Below are positions 9,716 through 20,059 of a DNA stretch of 64,000 nucleotides, in pieces. The number at the start of each line of letters is the position of its first letter. The first letter of the stretch is position 1. Below the pieces are notes generated by a model. It was not told where the DNA came from, did not search any database, and worked only from the letters and a program-made list of their open reading frames with translations. Origin of the DNA: Bartonella taylorii (GTDB lineage Bacteria; Pseudomonadota; Alphaproteobacteria; Rhizobiales; Rhizobiaceae); contig NZ_CP083693.1 of NCBI RefSeq assembly GCF_023920105.1, forward strand, positions 1,257,001 to 1,321,000. Direction: 5' to 3'. The translations under genes were made by a program, and so were the position numbers.

Positions 9716-11143
9716 TCATTTCTTTCTGGAGCGTGCTGCAAAAGGATTATCAGATGCTCGTAATGATATGCGAATTGGTACACCAAGCATATCAAATGTA
9801 TCACGTAATCCATTGGAAAGATAACGTATATATGATTGAGGCATTACCTTTGGTCGTGAACAAGAAATCACAAATCCAGGAGGACGTGTTTTAATCTGTG
9901 TTATATATTTAACCTTAAGGCGACGTCCCGAAACTGCAGGTGGTGGGTGATGCGTAACAACCGTTTCAAGCCATCTGTTTAATTTAGCCGTGGAAATACG
10001 GCGATTCCATACACGGTGCATTATCATGACATTTTCCATCAGTTTATCAATGCCTTGACCATATTGCCCCGATAAAGGGACAGCTCTCAAACCACGAACC
10101 TGAGGAAGAAGACGAGTACATTTTTCATGCAAATCAATTAATGTTACCTGACTATTTTCAATAAGATCCCATTTATTAAAAGCAATAAGTGGAACCCGTC
10201 CTTCACGAATCACAAGATCAGCAATTTGTAAATCCTGCTTTTCAAAAGGCGCAGTTGCATCAAAAACGATCACGACCACCTCTGCGAAACGAATTGCACG
10301 TAAAGTATCGGCAACGGAAAGTTTTTCTAATTTTTCTTGAATCTTTGATTTGCGACGCAGTCCTGCAGTATCAAAAAGTTTAACGTGACGACCATTCCAT
10401 TTCCAATCTACAGAAATGGAATCACGCGTAAGCCCCGCTTCAGGTCCTGTCAATAAACGATCTTGTCCCAACATCCTATTGATGAGGGTTGATTTTCCTG
10501 TATTTGGACGACCAGCAACCGCGATTCGAATGGGTTTACTTTCATCGTAAACAGAGCCCTCCTCCTCAAAGTCATCCACATCATCACAAACAGATTCTGG
10601 CTGTATAGCAATATGTTCTTCTTTGATCCTACTCTTTAAAGCTTTTTCTCTACCAATAGCATCGATAATTACATCACGAAGATCTGAGAGACCCAAACCA
10701 TGTTCAGCAGATATTGGGCAAGGTTCCCCCAAACCTAATGACCACGCTTCATATTCTCCCCCCATAGCTGCTTTTGACTCAGATTTATTAGCAACAAGCA
10801 CAATCGGTTTCCCTGACTTGCGAACCAATGAAGCAAAATTTAAATCACTCGGCGTTATTCCGCTCTTCACATCAAACATAAATAAAATGAGATCTGCTTC
10901 ATCAATGGCAGCCTTTGTATGAGAGCGCATACGACCTTCAAGTGTATGATCACCCGCTTCTTCCAACCCAGCTGTATCAATTACATCAAAACGTAGATCT
11001 TGAAGTTTTGCCTTATGAATACGCCGATCACGAGTTACACCTGGCTTATCATCAACCAAAGCCAATTTTTGCCCAACCAAACGATTAAAGAGTGTTGACT
11101 TCCCAACATTGGGGCGACCAACTATAGCAATGGTAAGGCTCAT
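9716..11143 (-). CDS. der: Ribosome-assembly GTPase Der (EngA)
   Basis: Tandem-domain GTPase needed for 50S subunit maturation, 475 residues from the ATG at 11143, which has AAGGAA 9 bases upstream; a longer start 15 codons earlier would overlap the preceding gene. First G domain: GRPNVGKST near residue 10 and DTAGLEEAG for G3. Second G domain: GRPNTGKST near residue 200, [11 protein letters not shown] and the G4 motif NKWD. The C-terminal KH-like domain follows and ends in Lys/Arg. The first G4 reads NKSE instead of NKxD, which is common in Rhizobiales. The gene starts 4 bases after a YfgM-like gene and is surely cotranscribed with it. Confidence 0.97.
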   Translation of the reverse strand: MSLTIAIVGRPNVGKSTLFNRLVGQKLALVDDKPGVTRDRRIHKAKLQDLRFDVIDTAGLEEAGDHTLEGRMRSHTKAAIDEADLILFMFDVKSGITPSDLNFASLVRKSGKPIVLVANKSESKAAMGGEYEAWSLGLGEPCPISAEHGLGLSDLRDVIIDAIGREKALKSRIKEEHIAIQPESVCDDVDDFEEEGSVYDESKPIRIAVAGRPNTGKSTLINRMLGQDRLLTGPEAGLTRDSISVDWKWNGRHVKLFDTAGLRRKSKIQEKLEKLSVADTLRAIRFAEVVVIVFDATAPFEKQDLQIADLVIREGRVPLIAFNKWDLIENSQVTLIDLHEKCTRLLPQVRGLRAVPLSGQYGQGIDKLMENVMIMHRVWNRRISTAKLNRWLETVVTHHPPPAVSGRRLKVKYITQIKTRPPGFVISCSRPKVMPQSYIRYLSNGLRDTFDMLGVPIRISLRASDNPFAARSRKK

Positions 11144-11147
11144 AAAT

Positions 11148-11819
11148 TTATTCCTTATTTGCCTTGCCTTCAGCTTGCATAAGCTCAAGCATAATCCGAG
11201 CCCGATCAGTTATTTTTAATCCGAGCGCACCTTCTTTAGAAATCTTGCGAAAATAATCAACTGCCTCATCCATCTTATCAGCTTTATATGCTGCTAAACC
11301 CAAAACCTCTCTAGCAGACATCCGCATAGGATCAATATCATTTTCCATATCTTTAACACGCTTTTTGACATCATCTAAGGTTCCTGTATCAACCAAAATA
11401 TAAGCTGCTCGAATTTTTGCAACTTTCCGCAAAATTTGTGGTGCTTTTTCATCAGTTGCAACAGAATCAAAGGCCTCCACTGATTTGACAAAATCGCCTT
11501 GTTCCATGAGTAAAGAAGCCTCACGCAAACGAGCTAGAAAAGGATATCCCCCAAAGTTAGAGACTTTAACATTTTCTAATTGCTTCATCGCTTCATCAAA
11601 ATGACGTGTATCTGCAAAATCAAGGCTTTTTACAAATGTATCACCAATATGACCAGCTTTCTTTATTTGCTCATGATGGTAAATTTGATAAATAATGATC
11701 ATCAGGACAAAAATAATGGCTGCAACAACAACCAAAACACCATAACGTCTCCAAAACGCAAGAGCCTTTTCCTGACGAAATTCAGCATTAACTTCAGCAA
11801 TAAAACTATCATACGACAT
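11148..11819 (-). CDS. YfgM-like membrane-anchored TPR protein
   Basis: 223 residues. A cytoplasmic N-terminal segment ([22 protein letters not shown]) leads to one membrane helix ([20 protein letters not shown], residues about 28-47), then a TPR-type periplasmic domain. This is the build of the YfgM/TPR_21 family, which in E. coli binds the SecYEG translocon and periplasmic chaperones. In many Proteobacteria the gene order is yfgM-bamB-der; here it abuts der directly with no bamB between them, so bamB has been lost or moved. Membership is judged from the N-terminal motif and context; the partner in this organism is inferred. Confidence 0.8.
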   Translation of the reverse strand: MSYDSFIAEVNAEFRQEKALAFWRRYGVLVVVAAIIFVLMIIIYQIYHHEQIKKAGHIGDTFVKSLDFADTRHFDEAMKQLENVKVSNFGGYPFLARLREASLLMEQGDFVKSVEAFDSVATDEKAPQILRKVAKIRAAYILVDTGTLDDVKKRVKDMENDIDPMRMSAREVLGLAAYKADKMDEAVDYFRKISKEGALGLKITDRARIMLELMQAEGKANKE

Positions 11820-12220
11820 GATTCATACCTTGGTAAAAATTTACTTTCTGTGCTTTTACGCATAAATGGACAAAGATGGTAGCCATAATCGACTAAAAAC
11901 CTTAAAATTACTAGCTTATTCATTTCAAATAGATGTGTATCTGAATTGCTTGAACTTTTGCAACTGTATCAATCAAAAACGATATAATTGCCTTTTGGTT
12001 CATATTATAGTGTTTACTTTAAATTTTGTAAAAAAGCCATTATAGCCTGCATGTGCACCATACATGCTGGGCCTATAATCTCAAGAGCTATTCGTGCCTC
12101 ACTCCTCGTTACATGACAGACCTCCCTTTAAAAATCTTTTACAGGAAGTGTATCTCTTCAATTTAGCTTCATCTGATTGACGACCTTTCGTGATTGATAT
12201 TTACAGTTTTTGAAAATGTT
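11820..12220. other. Spacer between der operon and SLC13 permease gene
   Basis: About 400 AT-rich bases without a supported gene. It should contain the promoter for the yfgM-der operon next to 11820. Confidence 0.45.
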
Positions 12221-13993
12221 CTATTGCAATGGCCAAATCCACATGAGCATTGGCACAGCAACAATAACTATCAAGACTGCCAATGGAGCCCCAAAGCGTG
12301 GGTAATCACTAAAACGATATCCCCCTGGCGCCATCACGAGCATATTACTTTGATGCCCAATAGGTGTAAGAAACTCACATCCTGCGCCAATTGCAACAGC
12401 CATCAGAAAAGCTTCAGGCTTATAATGAAGAGAATGAGCAAAACTTGACGCAATGGGAGCTACCATCATAACTGTTGCTGCATTATTCAAAAATGGTGTT
12501 ACCAACATGGCTGTAATCAACATAAGAGCTAATGCACCAGACGGTGGGAAAAATACCGCCAATTGGCTAAGCCATTGACCAATGAGATCTGTACATCCTG
12601 TCTTCTCTAGCGCTTCACTCACGGGAATAAGAGTTGCTAATAATACTAATATTTGGCCATCTAATGCTTGATACAAATCACGCGCTGGCAAAACTCGAAA
12701 GATAACCATAGCAGCAGCAGCAGAAAAAAAAGAAAAGGCAACTGGTACGATATGAAAAGCTGTAAAAATAATCGCTATAAAGAGAATAGCTAAAGATACA
12801 AAACCATGTCGTAAATTACCAAACACAATATTACGCTTTGCTAAGGGTAAACATTTCAACTCCCGTAATAAATTTGGAATAACCATATCCTGTCCCTGCA
12901 AAACAATCACATCTCCAAGATGGAAAACAATATCACCAAGCCTTCCCCGCACCCTTTCATGCTGGCGACTTAACGCAAGCAAATTCACATCATAGTGATC
13001 AAATAGCAAAAACTCTTTCGCACTGATACCAATAAGAGGCGAATTATGTGTGATGACTGCCTCAATAATATCTATATCACTATCCTTATCACCCGTAGAA
13101 ATAGTTCGACCCGTAGAAAATTCTAAACGTGCAAAATTCATCACACTTTCTAATCCTGTATGCGAACCTTCTAGCAAAACAATATCGTTTTCAGATAAAA
13201 CAAAATCTGGTAATGGTGAAATAAATACTGTGTTTCTTATGATTTGAATCACCATGACATCACCACCTGATGGCTTGACGAGGTCAACAATAGTTTTTCC
13301 CACAATCGGTGAATTCGTTGGGATATGCACTTCCGAAACATAGTTACGAATATCAATAGCATCATCAAACGATACACCTGAACGTACACGCACAGGTAAA
13401 CGCCAAGAAAAAAAGATCAAATATAATACACCAGCAGTAGCAACAGCTAAACCGACCGGCGTAAAATCAAACATAGTAAAGGGAATCCCCGTTAAACGTT
13501 CCTGCATAGCTGAAATGACAACGTTGGGTGAAGTCCCTATCTGTGTCATAAGACCGCCCAACAAAGAACCAAATGCCATAGGCATCAAAAAGACAGAGGG
13601 TGAAACCTGAGAACGACGAGCAAATTGAAAGGCAATCGGAAGCATGATAGCTAAAGCACCAATGTTTTTAACAAACATCGACAAAACCACTACAGAAATA
13701 ACTAAAAAAGCCAATTGAAGACGTACTGATTTCACATCTGGCCATATCCGTTGGATAATAAATTCCATTATACCAGAACGCGATACAGCCGTACTGACAA
13801 CAAACACACTCCCTACAATAATAACAATATCATTACTAAAACCGCTAAACGCCTCCTTCGGACTGACAAGTCCCACACTACAAGCAATCAATAATGTACA
13901 AATAGCGACAAGATCATAACGGAATCGATCCCAAATAAAAACAATCATCATAAGACCAATGATTGAAAAAGCTATTATTTGATTTTCTGTCAT
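12221..13993 (-). CDS. SLC13/DASS-family permease with two RCK-C (TrkA-C) domains
   Basis: 590-residue sodium-coupled anion permease. N-terminal helices (residues about 1-195) end in a conserved loop with GGLMTQIGTSPNVVISAM, the first signature of the DASS family. Two cytoplasmic RCK-C modules follow at about 205-290 and 300-380, each with pattern G(K)TI.DL/GISAKEF and a closing VLLEG/IVLQGQD segment. C-terminal helices carry the second signature, FLNNAATVMMVAPIA. The substrate (sulfate, dicarboxylate or other) cannot be read from sequence; the RCK-bearing group is often named sulfur or citrate permeases. GGGAG precedes the ATG by 4 bases. The gene stands alone, divergent from the next one. 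Confidence 0.88.
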   Translation of the reverse strand: MTENQIIAFSIIGLMMIVFIWDRFRYDLVAICTLLIACSVGLVSPKEAFSGFSNDIVIIVGSVFVVSTAVSRSGIMEFIIQRIWPDVKSVRLQLAFLVISVVVLSMFVKNIGALAIMLPIAFQFARRSQVSPSVFLMPMAFGSLLGGLMTQIGTSPNVVISAMQERLTGIPFTMFDFTPVGLAVATAGVLYLIFFSWRLPVRVRSGVSFDDAIDIRNYVSEVHIPTNSPIVGKTIVDLVKPSGGDVMVIQIIRNTVFISPLPDFVLSENDIVLLEGSHTGLESVMNFARLEFSTGRTISTGDKDSDIDIIEAVITHNSPLIGISAKEFLLFDHYDVNLLALSRQHERVRGRLGDIVFHLGDVIVLQGQDMVIPNLLRELKCLPLAKRNIVFGNLRHGFVSLAILFIAIIFTAFHIVPVAFSFFSAAAAMVIFRVLPARDLYQALDGQILVLLATLIPVSEALEKTGCTDLIGQWLSQLAVFFPPSGALALMLITAMLVTPFLNNAATVMMVAPIASSFAHSLHYKPEAFLMAVAIGAGCEFLTPIGHQSNMLVMAPGGYRFSDYPRFGAPLAVLIVIVAVPMLMWIWPLQ

Positions 13994-14336
13994 GACTCCC
14001 GTCTCTCCCCGTTAGATTACAATAAAAAACATATCCTTTTGTATTTTAACTGTTCCTATAAACAGCAGCAAGATAAAAGCAGACATGGGTATACTTTAAA
14101 AATGTTTTAAAGCGATAAAAATTATGATCAGCATATACTTCCCTTTATTCTGTGCGTAATTTTTATAAAATACTGAAACCAAAGAAAATTGGTGACAGTT
14201 TATAAAAGCGTATTGTAAAAAATATTAGAATGACTCTACATGTAAAGGGATTAGAAGTAGGTAACTGTTGAAACTGAACACGCATATTTTAACCTTTACG
14301 TTGCTGAAAGAAATTTACCTCTACTTCTCATAAAGA
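13994..14336. other. Divergent intergenic region
   Basis: 343 bases between divergently transcribed genes; no gene visible. Both promoters must lie here. No clear operator-like dyad was seen. Confidence 0.45.
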
Positions 14337-16052
14337 GTGATAAAAGCGAAAGAAAAAATGATGGGCAATCTTAATAGTGGGTATCGAGGGAATCTAAAAT
14401 ACTGGCTAACTTATCTTATTGGATTTATTGCTATTCTGGCAATTATAGTTGTCGGTGGCTTTTATATGGCAAAACCTTATCTCGACAGTTTTGTGAAACG
14501 AGAAATAGCTCGCCGTTCAATAAAAGCAGAGACATCCGAAGTCAGCATTATAGGAAAAGTCAATTTAACAAATGTTACACTACCAGTCCCTGCAGGCACA
14601 TCACTTAAAATTGGTGCCGTTTCTGCCCGTCCTCCGATTTCCTTTATTCCTGGGGCTTTTACTCTTTATAATATTGACTTACAGCATAATAATATTCATG
14701 TAAAAATTCCCCAAATCTCTCTTAAAGGCGTATCCTTAAAAGAAAAGGACACTACGATCACATCGCACCTTTTACAGTCAATTATGCGTATTGAACTTGC
14801 ATCAATTACTGCTCCAGATATACGCCTTTCTATAAAAAATAAAAATAAACTAACCGAAAGAGTTGAAGTAAAGAATTTTGAGCTTTTTGGTTTTAAAAAT
14901 GGTCATATCCGTTCTGTTAGCATAAAAAATATGGACCTTACAACGACCGCCGCAAATGGTGCCAAGCAAATGCGTCTTACCGCCAAAAGTGATACAATGA
15001 AAGCCCATGATGTGGATATCAATTACGCTTATTCTATCATTTTCGGAAAGAAAACGGCTCTCAATCAAGGAGAAGCTATTACTGGCCCCATTTCCCTAAA
15101 TAATATAATAGTCGACATTTTTGAAGAAACAGAAAAAAACAGCTCTTTCTCTCTCGGACGATTTAAAACATCTGGTCTAAAGATGAAACCACTCGAACAA
15201 ACACCTGAAAAATTGTTCAAGGCTTATCTTAACGCAAAGAAAGAAAATAATCAGGTCGCTGAAAAAACAGTACGAAATGATATTATTCTAAACACACTTC
15301 TTGCCATTACCTCGGCTGATGCCAAAGTTGATAATGTCACCATTGATATACCGCAGTTTAAAGCAACGCTCGGATCATTCCAATTTAAACCAAGTTTGTG
15401 GAAACAACCTATACCGAAAAAACTTTTCCTTTCTCTTGATAACCTTTCAATTTTACCTAAAAAAATGGAAGAAAAAGACTTAGACTTCCTCAAAAAAATG
15501 AACTTTGAACGCTTTGATATTTCAGGAAAGCTTGATGTTTCTTATGATGAGAGAAAGCGTACAATCTTTCTGAATGCAATGACTTTCAACATAAAAAATG
15601 TTGGTTCTGGAGAAATATCAGCTAAAGTTATTGATGTTGATGAAAAACTCTTTTCTGGTCAGAAAAATGTAATGATCACTGCCTCTCAAAACCTTGGCAT
15701 TAATAAAATTGACATCCGTTATACCGATGCAGGTTTCATTGATAAGCTTTTTTCTTATCTTACACAAAGTCTTAATGACAAAAAACATGATCTTAAACAA
15801 GAGCTCTATGACGATTTCTATCTGATGATGACACAAAGTCCAAAAATATTTCTAAAAGATCATGATGAAGCTGAAAATATTTCAAAATCTTTTGGTGACT
15901 TTGCTAAGAATCCCCAAACGTTGACCATTAAAATTAAAGCGAAAGATAATAAAGGCCTCACAACAGCTGATCTCGAATCCGCCCTACAAAATGATTTGTC
16001 CACAGCTTTGAGCAAAGTGCATTTAACTGTAAAGAATGAAGCTTCCCCCTAA
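14337..16052 (+). CDS. Membrane-anchored protein of unknown function (AsmA/DUF748-like in outline)
   Basis: 571 residues; not recognised to family level. A short Lys-rich N-terminus is followed by one strong membrane helix (YLIGFIAILAIIVVGGFYMA, about residues 30-50). The rest is a long chain of alternating polar and hydrophobic segments with many basic residues, as in periplasmic beta-rich proteins of the AsmA or DUF748 kind that bridge the inner and outer membranes. No catalytic motif is seen. The GTG at 14337 and the ATG at 14358 are both possible starts; neither has a strong Shine-Dalgarno. It stands between the SLC13 permease gene and nhaA, with no operon partner. The lipid-transport idea is inference only. 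Confidence 0.7.
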   Translation: MIKAKEKMMGNLNSGYRGNLKYWLTYLIGFIAILAIIVVGGFYMAKPYLDSFVKREIARRSIKAETSEVSIIGKVNLTNVTLPVPAGTSLKIGAVSARPPISFIPGAFTLYNIDLQHNNIHVKIPQISLKGVSLKEKDTTITSHLLQSIMRIELASITAPDIRLSIKNKNKLTERVEVKNFELFGFKNGHIRSVSIKNMDLTTTAANGAKQMRLTAKSDTMKAHDVDINYAYSIIFGKKTALNQGEAITGPISLNNIIVDIFEETEKNSSFSLGRFKTSGLKMKPLEQTPEKLFKAYLNAKKENNQVAEKTVRNDIILNTLLAITSADAKVDNVTIDIPQFKATLGSFQFKPSLWKQPIPKKLFLSLDNLSILPKKMEEKDLDFLKKMNFERFDISGKLDVSYDERKRTIFLNAMTFNIKNVGSGEISAKVIDVDEKLFSGQKNVMITASQNLGINKIDIRYTDAGFIDKLFSYLTQSLNDKKHDLKQELYDDFYLMMTQSPKIFLKDHDEAENISKSFGDFAKNPQTLTIKIKAKDNKGLTTADLESALQNDLSTALSKVHLTVKNEASP

Positions 16053-16202
16053 AAAACATGTTCAGCTTTAAAGATGATAATCTTATCTATAAATTAAGAG
16101 CTTTATTCCTCTTTGTTTCTTTTGTATGATACAAGAGAGCACCATAGAGTAGTTTACGTAGAAAGTGTATGTTCGTAAAATTGTCGATACTTGGAATTGT
16201 TC

Positions 16203-17564
16203 ATGTCTGATTTATCTTCAAATCGCCTACCTAATCGCGCTTCTCGTGTCACAAATCAAGCGCTTTCCGCTATCGAGCGTTTTCTCCATATTGAAGCTCT
16301 CAGCGGCATTGTGCTTTTATTAGCTGCTGCTGCTGCACTCGTTTTTGCCAATTCTGAATATGCTTCTCTCTATGAATCCTTTTGGCATACACCTTTTGGC
16401 TTTAACTTTGGTCATTTCACCCTCTCATGGGATTTACATTTCTGGGTTAATGATGCTCTCATGACTGTTTTCTTTCTCGTCGCGGGAATGGAAATCCGGC
16501 GTGAAATTCATGAAGGAGCTCTCGCGGATTTTAAACAAGCAGTTTTACCAATTGTTGCAGCAATAGGTGGAGTTTGTCTCCCTGCAATTATTTATCTCAG
16601 TTTCAACTTTAACGGGGGACATACACATGGTTGGGCTGTACCAACAGCTACAGATATTGCCTTTGCGTTAGGTATTCTAGCTCTTCTTGGAAAAAAGATT
16701 CCTTCTAATCTTCATATCATTCTCTTATCCCTAGCGATTATTGATGACATTATCGCTGTTCTTATTATTGCTTTCTTCTACTCGACGAACATTGATCCTA
16801 GTGGTTTAGTTATTGCAGCTGCAGGTATTGCCTTAGTGTTATTTTTTCAATGGATTGGCCTCGCATCGGCATGGCTTTACGTTCTACCCGGTGCAATCAT
16901 CTGGTGGGGCTTAATGGTAACAGGGGTTCATCCATCACTTGCTGGCGTAATTTTAGGCATGATGACTCCAGTTTTTCCTACTCGTACCCTTGTAGCACCG
17001 CTCACCATGTTAAGTAACGCAATGCAAGTTCTTCAGGAAAAGAATACGAAAACGGACCTGCATCATATCTCGACTGCGTTGAAAAAAATGCGCAAAGGAC
17101 AGCGCGATATGATTGCTCCAGTAACGCGTGTTCAGAAAGCATTGCATCCATGGGTTGCGTACGGCGTTATGCCAATTTTTGCCTTTGCAAATGCTGGTGT
17201 TAGTTTTACTAATTTTGACCTTTCTTCTCATGAATCATTCTTGATTGTATCCGGTGTGGTTATTGGTCTCTTTGCCGGTAAACCTTTGGGTATTATCACT
17301 GCCAGTTATTTGGCAGTAAAATCAGGATTATGCCGCCTACCTCCTCATATGACATGGTCAGGAATTTTGCTCATTGGATTTTTAGCAGGAATTGGCTTTA
17401 CAATGTCTATCTTTGTCTCAATGCTTGCTTTTAAAGATATTATTCTACTTGATTCCGCAAAAATTGGAGTGCTTTGTGGATCTGGTTTATCTGCTCTCTT
17501 CGGCCTTGGATATGGAGTTGTCTACATTAAGCGCAATAAAAAAATGCCTTATAGCTCCCAATAA
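16203..17564 (+). CDS. nhaA: Na+/H+ antiporter NhaA
   Basis: Sodium-proton antiporter of the inner membrane that regulates internal pH and sodium; 453 residues from the ATG at 16203, which has GGA 7 bases upstream (an in-frame TTG at 16191 is less likely). The transport core is intact: VPTATDIAFALGILALLG, then LAIIDDIIAVLIIAFFY with the two adjacent Asp residues that bind Na+, and ILLIGFLAGIGFTMSIFVS near the C-terminus. An insertion of about 40 polar residues in the middle (NTKTDLHHISTALKKMRKGQ) is a feature of many alphaproteobacterial copies. It is a single-gene unit. Confidence 0.95.
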   Translation: MSDLSSNRLPNRASRVTNQALSAIERFLHIEALSGIVLLLAAAAALVFANSEYASLYESFWHTPFGFNFGHFTLSWDLHFWVNDALMTVFFLVAGMEIRREIHEGALADFKQAVLPIVAAIGGVCLPAIIYLSFNFNGGHTHGWAVPTATDIAFALGILALLGKKIPSNLHIILLSLAIIDDIIAVLIIAFFYSTNIDPSGLVIAAAGIALVLFFQWIGLASAWLYVLPGAIIWWGLMVTGVHPSLAGVILGMMTPVFPTRTLVAPLTMLSNAMQVLQEKNTKTDLHHISTALKKMRKGQRDMIAPVTRVQKALHPWVAYGVMPIFAFANAGVSFTNFDLSSHESFLIVSGVVIGLFAGKPLGIITASYLAVKSGLCRLPPHMTWSGILLIGFLAGIGFTMSIFVSMLAFKDIILLDSAKIGVLCGSGLSALFGLGYGVVYIKRNKKMPYSSQ

Positions 17565-18459
17565 ACAAAATGACAATGCGCTTTTATACTCATTTTTAAA
17601 AGCGCGCGGATTCATTTGTTGCGCTACTTTAGTTTTCACATAGTTACAAGAACAGATAAAGAAACTGTTCTGACGTACGGTATCTTTTCGTCTGAACCTA
17701 TTTCAATCCTATTGATAAACTTTATAAGAGAGATTTAATCAAAAATAATGCGTAATTTGTGCGCAATAATACGCCTTCATTCGATTAAAACATTGAAATC
17801 TTGACGGATCAATGCAAATGGATGATGTGTATTAAGATAGTCAACAAATAAACAATACAGAACAAATTGTCCATTGCAAATGTTTATACTAAAATCGTAG
17901 ATGGTAATTTCAAACATCTCAACTTATTACCATTTTGCAAACTGTAGTTTCGACAACAAAGTACATATCATTTGGTTCATTGAAAACTATAAGAAACTTT
18001 TTACTGCATTCGATGTCAATAAATCCATATCCAAAGCTAACAATAGGAGATAAATCAAAAGCCATAAAACCAGTACGCCAAGGGAAAAGAAGATTTTAGC
18101 GTATTTTTTAAATTGAAAGTGTTTCTTTTATGAGCAATTACTGCGTAAACCCTTCCTACAGATTTTTATTCACTCTTATGAAAAGAATAAAATTAAATCT
18201 ACAGGATACATATAAAGTTCTCAACAATCATTTGAGAAAAACAAATCACTAATGGAATATATCTCATCAGCTCTGTTTTGCACAGTTGTGCGAATAATCC
18301 AATGAAATTTATCGTATTCATAGAAATTCCTACATAACATGTATTTGAAAGAGTGGTGTATTTCCCCTCTCCCACTAAACGCTTAGTAAAAAGTTCTCTA
18401 CTCTCCTACACATAGAATGCTCTATATTATTTGGAAATCTTTTTAGAGCTAAAAAATGT
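17565..18459. other. Long AT-rich spacer, nhaA to lysC
   Basis: 895 bases between convergent genes with no supported gene. A 40-codon frame at about 18130-18255 lacks a Shine-Dalgarno and is not claimed. Probably decayed DNA. Confidence 0.5.
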
Positions 18460-19716
18460 TTAACCCTTCTCAAGCCCATAAACAGCATGTAATGTTCTAA
18501 CCGCAAGTTCAGTATAAGCGCTATCAATTAAAATAGAAATTTTAATCTCTGAAGTCGTGATTGCTTGAATATTAATACCCTTTTCAGACAAAGCCTTAAA
18601 TGCTGTAGCTGCAACACCTGCATGGCTGCGCATTCCAATACCAATAACAGATACCTTGGCAAGATCGCTTTCAAATTGGATAACATCAAACCCAATCTCT
18701 TTGCGATTTTTCTCAAGAAGCGCAACTGCTTTATCCACATCTGCTGATGGTACAGTAAAAGTCATATCAGTCTTTGAGCCATCTTCAGAAATATTTTGCA
18801 CAATCATATCGACATTAATTCGCTCTTCGGCCAAGGGTCCAAAAATTGCTGCTGAGATCCCTGGACGATCTGCAAGTCGACGGAGTGAAATTTGCGCTTC
18901 ATCCTTAGCAAAAGCAATACCAGTAACATTCTGTTGTTCCACGATTTCATCCTCATCGCAAATAAGTGTTCCAAAAGAATTCATTGGATCACCCATGCTT
19001 AATGCATCAGGATCCTCAAAACTCGAGCGCACGAAGGTACGGACTTTATGAACCATTGCCAATTCAACAGAACGAACCTGTAAAACCTTTGCTCCAAGAG
19101 AAGCCATTTCCAGCATTTCTTCAAAAGCAACTTTTGGTAAACGGCGTGCCTTAGGCTCTATACGCGGATCTGTTGTATAAACGCCATCCACATCTGTATA
19201 AATATCGCAACGATCAGCTTGTACAGCTGCCGCTATAGCAACAGCACTCGTATCTGATCCTCCACGCCCTAAGGTAGAAATCCGATTATCCGGAGCTAAC
19301 CCCTGAAAACCAGCAATAACCGCTACCTGACCTTCCTGAAAACGCTGTATTAAAAAAGAACCATCAATATCTGTAATACGTGCACGACTATGCGCGCTAT
19401 CTGTATGAATAGGAATTTGCCAACCAAGCCATGAACGCGCATTCATCCCCATTGCTTGGAGTGTAAGAGCCAACAAACCTGCTGTTACTTGCTCACCAGA
19501 AGCAACAACTACATCATATTCGTAAGCATCTTTATGTATTGGTGAAGTGTCACACGTCCACTGAACAAGCTCATTGGTTTTTCCAGCCATCGCGGATACG
19601 ACAACCGCAACCTCATTGCCTGCATCCACCTCTCTTTTTACATGCCGTGCAACATTATGAATACATTCAATGTTTGCTACAGATGTTCCGCCAAATTTCA
19701 TGACTATCCGTGCCAT
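18460..19716 (-). CDS. lysC: Aspartate kinase
   Basis: First enzyme of the aspartate family pathway (lysine/diaminopimelate, threonine, methionine); it phosphorylates L-aspartate. 418 residues from the ATG at 19716 (MARIVMKFGGTSVANIE); a GTG three codons earlier is better spaced from AAAGGTAAG and may be the true start. The kinase domain shows KFGGTSV, VVSAMAG, the GRGGSDTSAVAIAAAV active-site block and YTDVDGVYTTDPRI. Two ACT domains for allosteric control follow (from about residue 265), with the SVIGIGMRSHAGVAATAF segment of the second. In related Rhizobiales lysC lies next to ubiG; here about 5.9 kb of accessory DNA lies between them. Confidence 0.95.
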   Translation of the reverse strand: MARIVMKFGGTSVANIECIHNVARHVKREVDAGNEVAVVVSAMAGKTNELVQWTCDTSPIHKDAYEYDVVVASGEQVTAGLLALTLQAMGMNARSWLGWQIPIHTDSAHSRARITDIDGSFLIQRFQEGQVAVIAGFQGLAPDNRISTLGRGGSDTSAVAIAAAVQADRCDIYTDVDGVYTTDPRIEPKARRLPKVAFEEMLEMASLGAKVLQVRSVELAMVHKVRTFVRSSFEDPDALSMGDPMNSFGTLICDEDEIVEQQNVTGIAFAKDEAQISLRRLADRPGISAAIFGPLAEERINVDMIVQNISEDGSKTDMTFTVPSADVDKAVALLEKNRKEIGFDVIQFESDLAKVSVIGIGMRSHAGVAATAFKALSEKGINIQAITTSEIKISILIDSAYTELAVRTLHAVYGLEKG

Positions 19717-20059
19717 CAATAACACTCTTACCTTTACATTTCTTATCTCAAACGACAGTGCGAATAAGGCCTTACTACCGTATCAACAAAGTACTTTTTC
19801 ACATACAGAATATCTATCATTTGTGCAAGTTGAGTTATGTTTGTGTTAATTTTTCTTGACTTTAGATAAAATAGACCTGACTGGATCATGAGAAATAAAT
19901 AGAGAGCGACATGATAGATGCTGCAATCTCATAAATCTAATAGCAAACCACTTAACATTACACTCTCGTTAGAATCTTACCATAATCATACAGAATAGGG
20001 CACGATAGGCGAAATTCTTTTGAAAAGTTGTCATTGCTTATTTTCTGCAAGTCCCTCTT
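19717..20059. other. Upstream region of lysC
   Basis: AT-rich, 343 bases, no gene. It should contain the lysC promoter. It marks the left edge of the accessory insert that runs to about 25.3 kb. Confidence 0.4.

Noticed and set aside
18130-18255. A 40-codon frame in the nhaA-lysC spacer
   Set aside because: No ribosome site and AT-driven composition; an open frame of this size is expected by chance.
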